From positions 315,388 through 369,159 of the forward strand of contig KZ111164.1 of NCBI GenBank assembly GCA_002077045.2: a DNA stretch of 53,772 bases, given 5' to 3'. The notes beneath the pieces were generated by a model. The model made no database searches, had not been told where the DNA came from, and worked only from the letters and a program-made list of their open reading frames with translations. The position numbers and the translations under genes were made by a program. Of the stretch, positions 20,484-30,659 are shown in pieces. How positions within the stretch are numbered: position 1 is the first letter of the stretch; every line of letters starts with the position of its first letter. This stretch comes from Rachicladosporium sp. CCFEE 5018. Taxonomy: Eukaryota; Ascomycota; Dothideomycetes; Cladosporiales; Cladosporiaceae.

Positions 20484-21269
20484 TCAAAACCTCTCCTTCA
20501 TCCTCCCAGCCACAGTCCGCAGATTGCCGTACACCTTCCCAGGCGGACTACCCAAAATCAAACTCACAATCGCCTCCCGTGCCACATGAATATTCTGAAA
20601 CCCGCCCAAAATATGCACCTTCGTATCCGCCAGTACCACTCTCGTCCGACTGGCATTCTCAATCGCATACTTCGTCTTGCCGTCCTTCCCTGCTATGCGT
20701 CCAACAGCACGACCCATGTGCTCGCCACCAAGCGTCTTGACGTCCTTGATTTCGAATGTCTCGATGTACAGATCATCAAGACGGAGCAGCGCGATCGCAT
20801 CATCTGGATCAAATCCTAGGGTAAAAGCAGTGATGAAGTCGACGCCCTTCTGCAAGGCTCCGGTATCTGTCGTGAGGCTTGATGTCCGCAGCTCGACGGT
20901 CTTCTTCGAGACGTTCATGCGGACTTGGAGCTTGAGATGCTCGACTAAGGGTGGGTAGATCTTCGGCCATGCGGCTTTGAGGGGTGTGAGGCGGTGGGGT
21001 GGGATCCGGACTTTGCGGTCTTCGACTTTGAGTCGTCGGGTTGAAGCTTTTTCGGGGGCGAAGAAAGAAGTCTTTGAGTCTATTTGCATGGCTTCTTCAT
21101 CTGCTGTGGGTGCCGGGAGCGGGACTGTTTCGGGGGCGTCTATTGCGGTGTGGGTTGTGCTGGTCGTAATTGTCATGTCGTCGTTATCGGCCATGGGCTT
21201 CGCAGTATCTGGTGCCATCTCGTCTGCTAGAGCCTGTGGGCCTCGTTGAAGCGCTGTTGGGGCTGGCAT
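20484..21269 (-). CDS. PNO1: Pno1/Dim2-like KH-domain ribosome assembly factor
   Basis: Single exon, 261 residues from the ATG at 21269, which matches the usual family length of about 260-275; upstream in-frame codons to 21503 are not needed. A disordered acidic N-terminus is followed by the Pno1 core from about residue 85 (KVRIPPHRLTPLKAAWPKIYP). A first degenerate KH-like region comes next, then the C-terminal KH domain with GRIAGKDGKTKYAIEN and HILGGFQNIHVAREA. It ends with the conserved GKVYGNLRTVAGRMKERF. In yeast Pno1/Dim2 binds the 3' end of 18S pre-rRNA in pre-40S particles and recruits Dim1 and Nob1; a nucleolar and cytoplasmic role is inferred. Divergent from MDM31 over about 300 bp. 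Confidence 0.93.
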   Translation of the reverse strand: MPAPTALQRGPQALADEMAPDTAKPMADNDDMTITTSTTHTAIDAPETVPLPAPTADEEAMQIDSKTSFFAPEKASTRRLKVEDRKVRIPPHRLTPLKAAWPKIYPPLVEHLKLQVRMNVSKKTVELRTSSLTTDTGALQKGVDFITAFTLGFDPDDAIALLRLDDLYIETFEIKDVKTLGGEHMGRAVGRIAGKDGKTKYAIENASRTRVVLADTKVHILGGFQNIHVAREAIVSLILGSPPGKVYGNLRTVAGRMKERF

Positions 21270-21571
21270 GCTGGCGGCAGTGTTGTTGTGACTGATAGTC
21301 TGGCCTCCTGTATCTGCTCGCTGTGGCAAACAAGCTTGTCGTTCCTGCCGAGCTTTGGTGCAAGTGAAGTGGCAGAAGTTCAAAATTCCATCTTCACGTG
21401 CTAAATCCGGGTTATCGCCGAGCGCTAGTTCCGGCGTCATGGAGAAACGAAAGCTTGATGTCGTCTGCGGAGGAGGCGCATCGAGACTCCATTGCTTTAT
21501 CATAGACAGTCCTCTCTTCCCATCAGCGATCGGCGGGACAGCGCAACACCATCAGTGAGAATGCGCAGACC
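21270..21571. promoter_or_regulatory. Divergent promoter PNO1 / MDM31
   Basis: A 302-bp interval separates the two start codons, which face outward, so the promoters share this space. No specific site is claimed. Confidence 0.5.
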
Positions 21572-23623
21572 ATGAGCCGCCATGTCACGAGTGTAGGGCG
21601 TCGACATACTACCTCCCTTTTGGCAGCCATACCAACAACATCTCCGCTCGTCTACCGCGCATCGATATCGCGAACATCACAGGCGCAGGGAGTCGCGTGG
21701 CGACGATCATACACACAACATGCTTCAACCGCGAATACCACAGCGGTGGCGACCACGGCACGCGCCCTGACAGGTCCGGGATTGAGAGTAGGGCGGCCGC
21801 TATCTCAGACAGTCGGACGTGAGCCGCCCAGTCTGATCGCAGCGCTCGCACAACGGCGATGGAAGAGCGATCAGACTCCCCAGAAACTGTCCAAGGACCT
21901 CAAAGGCGCAGAGGATGTGGATGCTGCATCGGCACCCTCCCAGATCAAGACAGCTGCAGCCACAGTTGGCGCCGGAGGCAAGCACCTCTATGATCGCCTA
22001 CCGCACCTGCCACACCTCCATCGGCCGACAAAGGAAGAGCTCCTGTCGGCTGCGACGGGATTCTGGCATAGACTGGGCATCCGATTTAAATGGTTCTCGA
22101 TTCGATCAATACGACCCTTCACGTTTGATGAGTTCTTTGCATTCGCGAGCTGGCTGTTGTGGGCGCACATAGTCTGGATCATCTTGGGGACGACCACATT
22201 CGTATCGCTGGCCATTTTGACGATCAATACGGTCTTCGCCCAGGAGACCTTGGCAGCATGGGTGGGCAACTACCTGACCAAGTCTTCGGGTCTCAAAGTG
22301 GTGTTTGAGTCTGCCATTGTGCCAAAGTGGAACGACGGTGTGATCACCTTTAGTAATGTTTTTGTTTCGCGGAGACCGGGCAAGAAGCAGAGGACGTCAG
22401 TCAGCAAGGGCTCGTCCATAGCTGCTGCGGCCGAGGCAGCGATGTTATCGACTTCCGAGCGTGAGCGCGAAGAAGCTGCGGCAGCCGAGGAGGATAATAA
22501 TTACACCCAATTCGATGTCACGATCGACAGGGTCAATGTTACCCTGTCTTTCACGAAGTGGTTCAACGGCAAGGGTCTGCTCCGCGACGTCGAGGTCCAT
22601 GGCGTCCGAGGCGTCATCGATCGGACCTCAGTGCACAGCACAGGCGAGTACATCGATCCAAAGACCTACCGCCACGAGCACAATATCGGCGACTTCGAGA
22701 TAGACGGCTTCAAGATGTCAGACGTCCTGCTCACAATGTACCAGCCGAATCGTTTCAGACCCTTCACAGTCAGCGTCTTCGCTTGCGAGCTACCGCGCCT
22801 AAGAAAGCAGTGGCTGTTCTATGACTTCCTGTCAGCAAACACGATGAGTGGCAGCTTCGACGACTCGCTCTTCACGATCCACCCAGTGCAATCGCACGGC
22901 TGCACAGACGGCTCTCTAGGTGATCCGACGATCTGGAAGAAGCAGTCCCGGCTCCGTATCGACGGACTCGCCATCGACCACCTCAATCGTGGTGTCGACG
23001 GCCCGTTCAGCTGGATCTACGAAGGCAATGTGGATATTGTAGCCGACATCACTGTCCCTCACGACACAGATGACAGTATTACGGCCGCGCTGTCCGAGAT
23101 CTACGATCGCGTCGAGGCTTCAGTGCAGAAAGTGCAAACGCCTTTCCATCGTGAAGACGAGGACTCCAGTGCATCTTCGACGCACGACTTGACTCATGGG
23201 CACACCTCCATCGCGCCACCAGCAAATCCGACTGTCGAAGTAGACACCACGCCCTACCTTATCCTCGATATCCGCACCCACCTCAACAGCGTCCGCGCCT
23301 CCGTGCCCCTTTTACCCAGTGCCGCTGACCCGAGTCTCACGACATCCACTCTGATCCGCCCGATCATTGCCTACATCAACACGCACTCGTCTTTCATCCC
23401 GATACACTGCCGCGTGATCAAGCCTGTTACGGACTTCAATGGGAGCTGGACTGTGTTTGACAGCGGGCTGCTGGAGGATTTGTCAAGAGAGGTGTATGGT
23501 GCTTTCGAGCGAGATTTGGGCGATCAGGGACGCATGGGTAGACGGGTCAGGAAGGTGGGGTTATGGGGGCTGGGAGTGTTGGGACGAGTGGTGTTTGGAG
23601 GTTTGGCTGGGGTTGGGATGTAA
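21572..23623 (+). CDS. MDM31: Mdm31/Mdm32-family mitochondrial inner membrane protein
   Basis: Single exon, 683 residues. The first about 95 residues are rich in Arg, Ser and Thr and poor in acid residues (RRHTTSLLAAIP, AQRRWKSD), as expected for a mitochondrial presequence. The family core starts at about 150 (RPTKEELLSAATGFWHRLGI, IRPFTFDEFFAFASW). A transmembrane segment lies at about 188-224, followed by a long intermembrane-space or matrix domain with FESAIVPKWNDGVITFSNV. A second hydrophobic Gly-rich stretch is at the extreme C-terminus. In yeast Mdm31 and Mdm32 are needed for mitochondrial shape, nucleoid positioning and phospholipid balance. Mdm31 and Mdm32 are paralogues in yeast; I cannot separate them here, so the symbol marks the family. 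It interrupts the run of secreted-family loci C and D. Confidence 0.88.
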   Translation: MSRHVTSVGRRHTTSLLAAIPTTSPLVYRASISRTSQAQGVAWRRSYTQHASTANTTAVATTARALTGPGLRVGRPLSQTVGREPPSLIAALAQRRWKSDQTPQKLSKDLKGAEDVDAASAPSQIKTAAATVGAGGKHLYDRLPHLPHLHRPTKEELLSAATGFWHRLGIRFKWFSIRSIRPFTFDEFFAFASWLLWAHIVWIILGTTTFVSLAILTINTVFAQETLAAWVGNYLTKSSGLKVVFESAIVPKWNDGVITFSNVFVSRRPGKKQRTSVSKGSSIAAAAEAAMLSTSEREREEAAAAEEDNNYTQFDVTIDRVNVTLSFTKWFNGKGLLRDVEVHGVRGVIDRTSVHSTGEYIDPKTYRHEHNIGDFEIDGFKMSDVLLTMYQPNRFRPFTVSVFACELPRLRKQWLFYDFLSANTMSGSFDDSLFTIHPVQSHGCTDGSLGDPTIWKKQSRLRIDGLAIDHLNRGVDGPFSWIYEGNVDIVADITVPHDTDDSITAALSEIYDRVEASVQKVQTPFHREDEDSSASSTHDLTHGHTSIAPPANPTVEVDTTPYLILDIRTHLNSVRASVPLLPSAADPSLTTSTLIRPIIAYINTHSSFIPIHCRVIKPVTDFNGSWTVFDSGLLEDLSREVYGAFERDLGDQGRMGRRVRKVGLWGLGVLGRVVFGGLAGVGM

Positions 23624-24115
23624 GAGGGCCGTATTCGGATAGGTTCATGCGATGTAACTGGTAATGGCGTTCTTGATAATGGCATCGGGCCGGGACGATG
23701 GGATGGTCCCCAATGGCTTGGGGATCTTTGGCCCAGGCCGGTGAAGCGGAGTGTACGGTACATGTATCACATTGGCGCTGCTGAACGAGGGAATAGCTCA
23801 CATCTCTCACAGTCCGTCTAGCTGAAGCCGGAGCAGCGTATTCGAGCACAGCACATGTACAGTGTTTTAGTCAACCAAGTTTCAGCGAACAAGTTTTTAT
23901 TCGAGCCAGCCTGGCTGTTCTGGAGCTGCTTGGTCTCGTCCACGCCTTTGGTAACAGCCGCCTTGTGTCCGTGCCTTCATCACAATCTAGTATGGCTACG
24001 GAAGGTCTAGCAAACATCTTCGGCCCAGCTCGTAGCACTTGTTATTATCGCCTTTCTTGCCAGCACTCAACACTCACTGACCCGAACAGCTTATTTCGGC
24101 TCCGGCTACATCAAG
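23624..24115. other. Intergenic, nothing recognised
   Basis: About 490 bp between the MDM31 stop and the start of family member D. No supported gene is seen; the region probably contains the promoter of D. Confidence 0.45.
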
Positions 24116-25471
24116 ATGCGAGTGCTATCCATCCTCGTCACTATCGTTGGTCTCGCGACAGCCCTGCCCAAGTTCAGCAACTCGATACCTGATCTGGAGG
24201 AGTATCCAGCTTTTGAGGAACACTCGCCTATCGAGGAGCAAGCGGTGCGTTCTGCTCTCGTCCGCCGCAAGAGCAGCAAGCCAGCAGAAGAGCCGCCCAA
24301 GGGCACATACAGGCTTGAGCACCCCGATGCAGACGATCCAGTTGTACAGCATCTGAAACACAAGAAAATTATGGACCTGGTATCCTGGCATCGACACGCA
24401 GTGCTTCGTGGACATCGATGACGATGAGAACGGTGGCAACAAGCGTGCTGCTGTCGATGGTGTGAGAGCGCACCAGCACGTTGGTAGAGCACGGCGGCAT
24501 ATGAATTTGTGAATGATGATAAGTGACTACTAGCACTTCCTCATCTCCGCTGTCTTCGAGTTCTGTACGCAGATACACGGCAAGCTATTCAGCTTGTCGG
24601 AGCTGCACACTTCGTACATGACAATATAGTGAATTTTTCCTAGCACTGCGCCGTAGCTAGTCAAAGCTGACACTCGCCATAACAGTGACTACTGGCCTGG
24701 TAGCCAATCTAAAACAGGCGAACGTGGCAGCGTCTTGCTTCAAGTTGGCTTCGCCCGGGACAAAGAGTCCCCGAAGAACTACACAATGGACTGTGCCTTC
24801 TGTGTACAGAACGGCTTTCTGCCGATCGTGAATTAGTACGACAAAGGGATCGCCATCTAGTAGTCTTCAGTCCTTTCTCGTCAGCTTACTCTTTCCCAGC
24901 TGTGACAGTAAAGGGTTCAACCACAAGCGCGGCGGCTACTCCAAATACAACAACGAGCGCCACGGCAACGACCGCCTCTTCTGGCTCCTAGACCCGAATC
25001 CCTACGGTGCAGCACCCTTACGACAACGACCAGAACATGTGCACCAACGAGAAGCACTACTGGCTTCCTAAGGAGGAGCACACCGAACCCCTCGGCTACA
25101 AAGTCGACGACTGCAGGAATCGCTGGAGCGAAGACATCTCACCCGCGGACCATAGCATTAACCCGAAAGATTGCTGGGACTGCAGCAAAGCTCGTCTGGA
25201 TGGGTGTACGAAGGATGACTGGGATGCTATCGATAATTTGAAGAATCATGCGTTGAGCAATTACGATGGGATGACAGCTACGCCGTTACCGACAGCGACA
25301 CCAGCAGCGAGGTCGCTGGCTTTGACTTCCGACGGTTCATTTGGTGGGGTGGAGGCATCGGTGGAGACGGCGGTAAGTATGACGAGCGTGCCTGCGGTTG
25401 CTGCCAGAGATGGCGGAATCGGGGATGCGATTGCTACTATGGGACCACCACTACCGACGCCGTCGTCGTAG
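24116..25471 (+). pseudogene. Secreted cysteine-rich family member D, divergent and apparently broken
   Basis: Begins with a clear signal peptide (MRVLSILVTIVGLATALP). Downstream pieces align to member A: HFLISAVFEFCTQ to TFMDHAAALFCDA; YMTIYDYWPGS to AMTYTYWPPS; LLQVGFARDKESPKNYTMDC to LQIGFGLGAPN plus the next Cys; CDSKGFNHKRGG to CDNSHVDNKRGG; GNDRLFWLLDPNPYG to NDHLFYLVDPAP. An intron at 24836-24899 lies at the same place and phase as intron 2 of A and B. A second, D-specific intron fits 24629-24685. The frame breaks near 24370-24420, where the CFGGH block has lost a base and its splice donor. It breaks again near 25000, after which the frame runs to 25471 with a Ser/Thr/Ala-rich tail absent from A. 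Probably a degenerate member; unusual splicing cannot be excluded. Confidence 0.6.
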
Positions 25472-25608
25472 CGGCGTGTTGGCGAACAACGAATTAGAAA
25501 CCAAAGGCGTCGGCTAGGCAAGCACTGCGATGGGATAATATTTGCGTGTGTTGATGGAGAGTCCAATGGTGATGTAGCCAGAACATCTACTTTCCCCCAT
25601 CCCTCCCC

Positions 25609-26649
25609 CTATAAAACCCCTTCCATCTCCGCCCTCTGCTCCCTCCACAACCCCTTCAAAAAAACATCATGACTCGGATCCCCATCCCAATACTTCGCAT
25701 GAAAACTCCTCGCCCCGCCCCTCCAATCCTTCTCCGTGGGCCAATTAACATTCCACCCATACCACAGCACTTTCCAAGGCATGTTGCCCTCCTTCCGATG
25801 CGCATAGTTGAGCAAGTTCTGCTCAGGAAAGCTGGGATCGAAACGCCCGGGAAGCGCTAGCAGGGAGACGTAGTAGTCGAAAAGAACTTTTGAGGGCGTG
25901 AAAACGAAGAAACCGCAGTTGAGGTAGTTTGATTCGACGGGTGGTGGGTAAGCATGCTCGTAGCCCCAGTAATCGGCGTGCGTGGCGAACATGTAGGTTC
26001 GCGGAAGGGCTGCTTCGTCGGCGAGGATAGCGGCGGGGTTTGAGAGGGTTGGGGCGGTTAGGGTGGCTTCGTCGTAGAAGACGCCGTCTAAGCTGGCGGT
26101 GACGAGGTGATCGGCGTCGATGAAGAGGATTTTGTGGTATTCTGTCATCTGAAAGAGGCGCAGCTTGGCCATTACATCTGCCCAGCGGGCGTTGGCGGGG
26201 TTCACCCAGTCTGCTGTCAGGCGGTCGACGACTCTTATGATTGCGCCGTCTTTGGCCAGCCGGGCGCGTTTGCGTTTCGAGACGTCGGCGGTACAGATTA
26301 CGATGAAGGGGATTGAGGCGTTTGTGCCTGCGGAGCGGGAGTGCAAAAGTTGGTAGGCGAGGACGCGGGTGCCGATGAAGTAGCCATCGTCGTTGTCGTT
26401 GTGAAGGATGGCTTGTTCATCGGAGGTGAAGCGGTCGGGATTGGCGTTGGCAGCGAGGAAGGTCGCGTAGGCTATCTTTGCGGGGGCGATAGTTATGTGA
26501 TTTGGGGACTGTTTGCCATGGCGGGCGTAGGGAGAAGCGGGGAGGTAGGTGTGCCAGTGAGAGGTGCGGACTGTGAGGGTTATGAGGGCGGAGGCGAGGA
26601 AGAGAAAGATGAAGAAAGCTATGGAGCGTGGGTTTGAGGCTGCTGCCAT
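25609..26649 (-). CDS. GT8-family glycosyltransferase, type II membrane protein
   Basis: Single exon, 346 residues. Short cytoplasmic N-terminus, then one signal-anchor segment at about residues 10-26 (AFFIFLFLASALITLTV) and a lumenal catalytic domain. The GT8 signature is present: YATFLAANA at the start of the fold, FQMTEYHKILFIDADHLV with the metal-binding DAD at 178-180, NCGFFVFTPS, and FPEQNLLNYAHR near the C-terminal half. This resembles fungal glycogenin-like or N-acetylglucosaminyl/glucuronosyl transferases of the Golgi. The donor sugar and acceptor cannot be deduced. It ends 137 bp from the 3' end of family member D, facing it. Confidence 0.85.
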   Translation of the reverse strand: MAAASNPRSIAFFIFLFLASALITLTVRTSHWHTYLPASPYARHGKQSPNHITIAPAKIAYATFLAANANPDRFTSDEQAILHNDNDDGYFIGTRVLAYQLLHSRSAGTNASIPFIVICTADVSKRKRARLAKDGAIIRVVDRLTADWVNPANARWADVMAKLRLFQMTEYHKILFIDADHLVTASLDGVFYDEATLTAPTLSNPAAILADEAALPRTYMFATHADYWGYEHAYPPPVESNYLNCGFFVFTPSKVLFDYYVSLLALPGRFDPSFPEQNLLNYAHRKEGNMPWKVLWYGWNVNWPTEKDWRGGARSFHAKYWDGDPSHDVFLKGLWREQRAEMEGVL

Positions 26650-27367
26650 GATGGCATCACAGACAGTCTAGCAATCATATCGGACTAGGACTGAGATGAA
26701 GGTAGGAAAAGTGTCTTGGGCTTCACGCGTGTGCTTGCATTCCGCCGACTCACGCAAGGCAGTCGGTGGCAAGACCTTACTATACCCCGAGTCGTGAGGC
26801 TGCCCACATTCACTTGACATCTGTTGCTTTCGCGAAAATCCCCATGTCGCTATGCGAGGAAATCAACGCATGGCCTCAGTGCTGGGGTGTCTGTGGGATT
26901 GCTTCGGCCGAAACATGCTGGGGAGGTGTGCAGTTTGGGCGGCTTTCTAGTGCTTCAGCTGCAAGCATACTGCCGCCATTGACGCTGATGGCCCCTCGCG
27001 CTGATGTTGAGGCTTTCTCGATCCGATTCTGCTCCCAGAATATCGAAATATGTCAGTGATGTGGGTGGACTGAGAAGCTTGAGATGCATGTGAAAGCTGC
27101 GCCCACGTCCGCGCCCCGGCTTGAGACACGAGACCGCTGTCGCCGCCACTGCCACGATAGACGCAGGTACTGTGATACCTGCAGGTCCTTACAGCTACCC
27201 ATCTGCTGGCATACTCTTGATGGTCAGTTGATAGATATTTGAACGGATCAAGGCCCAGCGACACTGCATTTTAAGGTGTTGGAGAAGTGGGTCCGCAGGG
27301 CAAGAATAAGCGCCAACGCCAACGGTCCTAAGCGAGTGCCGCTCATACTACACAACGACTAGAGACT
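26650..27367. other. Divergent intergenic region, nothing recognised
   Basis: About 720 bp between the divergent GT8 gene and the large disordered protein. It must hold both promoters. No gene is supported; small open frames carry no motif. Confidence 0.5.
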
Positions 27368-30208
27368 ATGCCCAACTGGTCCAGCTACCCAAATCCACAC
27401 GACACGGCGCTACCGCTGTCGTCGCCTGCAGCTGCAGTCCGCCATAGAATGCCGTCGTCCGCACGTGATGACGAGCAACCACGGCGGCGGCGCAAGGAAT
27501 ACGACAGGGACCGCGAGAAAGACGGCGGCACAGCAGCTGGTGCAGTGCCGAGAGACAAACATCGCTCGTCACACAAGTCGAGCTCTTCGTTGGATGTCAG
27601 TGGGAAGAAGATTCCATCAATGAGAAGGCCGAGATCAGAGAGTGAGGAACGGGAACGTGCTAAGAACAAGGAGAACGAGGCACTGAAATCTGGGACGAAG
27701 TCTGAGCGAGGCTCGAGAAAGGTCACCATGGATGTGCCAGAGATCGCTGCTTCTGATGTGCGGCCCAAGTCGTCGTACCCAACGTTCAGCAAGGCGCATA
27801 GCAGGGAGGCAGTACGAAGTCGAGAGGATGTTGGCAAGCCACAGACAGGATCGACATCGCCTGAACCCGACATGGCTACTGAGAAGGAGAAGAGGAGAAG
27901 ATCGGAGCCTTCCAATCACCGCCCACCGCCAAGTCCTCCGCTCACAGCTGAGGAGCCAGATATCAGGCGATCGGGGAGTGGGAACAGCATGCGGAGTGCA
28001 GCAGACAGAGCGAGGGCCGACGTACGCACTGGACGGAGAACACCCGACTCAGACTCACGACGCAGCGTCAAGCCTGTGGGCTCTGTAGCAAGCCTTCGTA
28101 AAGATGCTCGCTTCCAAGAGAGTGAGATCTCGAGCATGCCCGGTGCCTTTCCAGATGATGGGTCGCACAAGTCAACGCCGACGAGCAGCTATCGTCGGAC
28201 GGTATCGACAGGCTCGCAGCCAGCATCGAACCTCACGCAGAATACGGAGCAGACGCTTGACTCGGACGCGACCTCTGTTGCACCGGAGCGTAAGACTGGG
28301 AGGACACCGGCTCCTGCGCCGGTGGAGAGATCACCACCATCAGTCACGGACTCTCAGCCCAAGACGCCCACGCCATCGGAGCCGCAGTATCCAATTGCAC
28401 ATACGCCCATCATCGATGTTGGAGGTAGCTACGAGTCGATGCAATCGATGGAGTCGGGCAAGACACCGACAGGTTATGGCATGGCACCTCCACCACCGCC
28501 GCCCCCACCTATGGCTGCACCGCCACAAGTGCCTCGGGTGGACTATCTGCTCAAGAACGGCGGGCTACAGCATATGATCCCGAAGAAGCTCGTTTCGAGC
28601 GATTCGCCGAAGCCAGTGCCGCAGTACTCCATGTATCAGTCACCAGCGATCTACCAAGCAGCTCCACTGGAAGAATACCAGAGAGTCTTTACGCCACTAT
28701 ATAAGCGGCTTGACGACTTCATACACGTCTTCAGGCGGAACGGCTCCATCGCAGTAGCAACAGGCTACCGATCAGTAGCAAGGAGGCTACTCGACAAGCT
28801 TACACACATCTTCGCGAGAGACATCTCCTCAGTGCATTGTGACTGTGTTATCTGTAAGACAATACCACAGCCTTACTTGTCAGAGGAGGAAGATACAGGC
28901 GTGAGCTGGGGCGAGATCCTCGAGTTCGTGTCCGGCCGTCGTGAGCTGCCACAATGGCCACCCTTCTCGATCTCTCCTGACGATGGTGGACTTGGGATCT
29001 ACGGAGCAACTGAGGCACCAATGCAGAAAATCGACATTGATGTACCTGATGAGTACAGAGACCACTACAAGAGACAGAACCAGAAGACGAAGCTTGCAGT
29101 GCAGAGCTGGCTCTCGCAGCAGCCCGAGTTCACTGCAGGTCCACCCGAGGAAGCAGACGAGGACACATTGATGTTCGCGATGATGACGAAGCTGAACGTT
29201 CACCAACGAAACCTGTTCATAGCACTCATGCATGGCCAAACGTCCGTCTCCGACAGTCGCGCTCCAACCCCAGCCGAGCGACCAGCCAGTTCATCCACAG
29301 CCCTGAAGCGCACGCGGAAAGCCCTCCAGCGGCTTTACCGCCTCGAGCGCCCACCGCGAGACTGCGAGTGTGCTATGTATCTTCTGAACAATCCTGATCT
29401 TCACGGCATGCTCGCCACACTGGCAGAAGTCAACGAGCAAGAATGGGAAATCCTCATCTCCGGCCGCTTCGACGGCTTCCTCTGGTCAGGTGCCGAGAAC
29501 AATGGCGGCGGTCTTCCACCCTCAGCCTCAAACTACGGCGGCCCTATCTCCCGCGGTCCTTCACGCCAGTCCAACACGCCACTCAGCCGCAACACAACGC
29601 CCTTCTCTGGTCTCTCCGGGCTGGCACCATCTCGTGGCCCAACACCTTTCTCTCCATTGCGAAACGTCATGTCCCCCGACAACTCCATCCCCCCACCTCC
29701 CGCCCCTTTCCCTTCGCGTGGTCCCACGCCAGGACCCATGGGCGGCGGCTTGTTATCTCCAGCCCCAGTCCAACTAGACGAAGACACCGAAATCGCCGTC
29801 CTAGCAGAACTAGAACGAAACCTCTACACCGACATGGAACGCCTAGAAGACGCTTTCGAAGCCCTCCACTCGCGGGCAGAACTAGTCCGCCAGCTCCTCC
29901 GCGAGCGCAGCGCCGGTCTCTCGATGCAAGCTACACTCCGCCGCGGCTCCATGGACCCCGGCGTTCGCCTCGGCACGCCTGCATCTGGGTTCACGGATTT
30001 CGAGGACGAAGATGATGATGGGTTGGGGGATACGGCGAGTTTGGCGCCGGATGATAGTGCGAGTCAGATTAGTTTTAATCGGCGGGTTAGGAAGAGGAAG
30101 GAAAGGAGGACTCCGGCGCCTGCTGCTGTTGTTGAGGAGAGTGAGGAGGAGGTTAGTTTGGGGGTTTGGGAGAAGGGGAGAAGGAGTGTGGGGTTGGGGA
30201 AACGGTGA
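27368..30208 (+). CDS. Large fungal protein of unknown function with disordered ends and a conserved core
   Basis: Single exon, 946 residues. The first about 370 residues are highly charged and Ser/Pro-rich, apparently disordered, ending in a polyproline run (APPPPPPPPPMAAPP). A folded-looking core spans roughly residues 390-710: VDYLLKNGGLQHMIPKKL, then YQRVFTPLYKRLDDFIHVFR. It contains a cysteine group HCDCVIC and later a second pair DCECAMYLLNNPDLHGM. A second low-complexity block rich in SRGPTPF-type repeats follows (about 730-800). Next come an acidic helical stretch (about 800-870, ERNLYTDMERLEDAFEALH) and a basic tail. I do not recognise the family; the Cys groups could bind a metal, which is inference. 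The core looks conserved rather than random because it is far less biased in composition. Confidence 0.75.
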   Translation: MPNWSSYPNPHDTALPLSSPAAAVRHRMPSSARDDEQPRRRRKEYDRDREKDGGTAAGAVPRDKHRSSHKSSSSLDVSGKKIPSMRRPRSESEERERAKNKENEALKSGTKSERGSRKVTMDVPEIAASDVRPKSSYPTFSKAHSREAVRSREDVGKPQTGSTSPEPDMATEKEKRRRSEPSNHRPPPSPPLTAEEPDIRRSGSGNSMRSAADRARADVRTGRRTPDSDSRRSVKPVGSVASLRKDARFQESEISSMPGAFPDDGSHKSTPTSSYRRTVSTGSQPASNLTQNTEQTLDSDATSVAPERKTGRTPAPAPVERSPPSVTDSQPKTPTPSEPQYPIAHTPIIDVGGSYESMQSMESGKTPTGYGMAPPPPPPPPMAAPPQVPRVDYLLKNGGLQHMIPKKLVSSDSPKPVPQYSMYQSPAIYQAAPLEEYQRVFTPLYKRLDDFIHVFRRNGSIAVATGYRSVARRLLDKLTHIFARDISSVHCDCVICKTIPQPYLSEEEDTGVSWGEILEFVSGRRELPQWPPFSISPDDGGLGIYGATEAPMQKIDIDVPDEYRDHYKRQNQKTKLAVQSWLSQQPEFTAGPPEEADEDTLMFAMMTKLNVHQRNLFIALMHGQTSVSDSRAPTPAERPASSSTALKRTRKALQRLYRLERPPRDCECAMYLLNNPDLHGMLATLAEVNEQEWEILISGRFDGFLWSGAENNGGGLPPSASNYGGPISRGPSRQSNTPLSRNTTPFSGLSGLAPSRGPTPFSPLRNVMSPDNSIPPPPAPFPSRGPTPGPMGGGLLSPAPVQLDEDTEIAVLAELERNLYTDMERLEDAFEALHSRAELVRQLLRERSAGLSMQATLRRGSMDPGVRLGTPASGFTDFEDEDDDGLGDTASLAPDDSASQISFNRRVRKRKERRTPAPAAVVEESEEEVSLGVWEKGRRSVGLGKR

Positions 30209-30659
30209 TGTGGATATGAGTATGACTATGATGGTATGAGATTGAGGGTATGCATAGCGTGATGATGGGGCATGAGGGGGGGGCGTATTGGGCCTTCTTG
30301 ATACGCAGATGAGGGTACAAATGACAATGTGCGATCTCCTCGCTCTTCAGCCAAACTCGTCGAGCATCTTGCTATGCGCATTACCTGCCAAGGATGAAAA
30401 TATCTCGCTTCAGGTGTTAATTTGTGAAGAACATAAGCGATGCGAGCAGATGGTCCGTGCACCAGCAGCTTCGAAGCTCGCGTCACGTTTGGAGCCTCAC
30501 TTGCTGGCTGCAGCAGTATACCACCAACACAGCAATCAACGATCAACTCCAGCACACCACTCCCAACGCTCCACATCGTCACCCATTCTGGACTTCTAGT
30601 CGAACTGACTGCACCCACCACTACTGCATCGCACCTCATTCCTCCCGCTCTCCGCCACC
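30209..30659. other. Intergenic, PRE7 promoter region
   Basis: About 450 bp before the proteasome gene. An open frame runs through it into the PRE7 coding sequence, but only because the frame lacks stops; the real start is at 30660. No other gene is seen. Confidence 0.5.
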
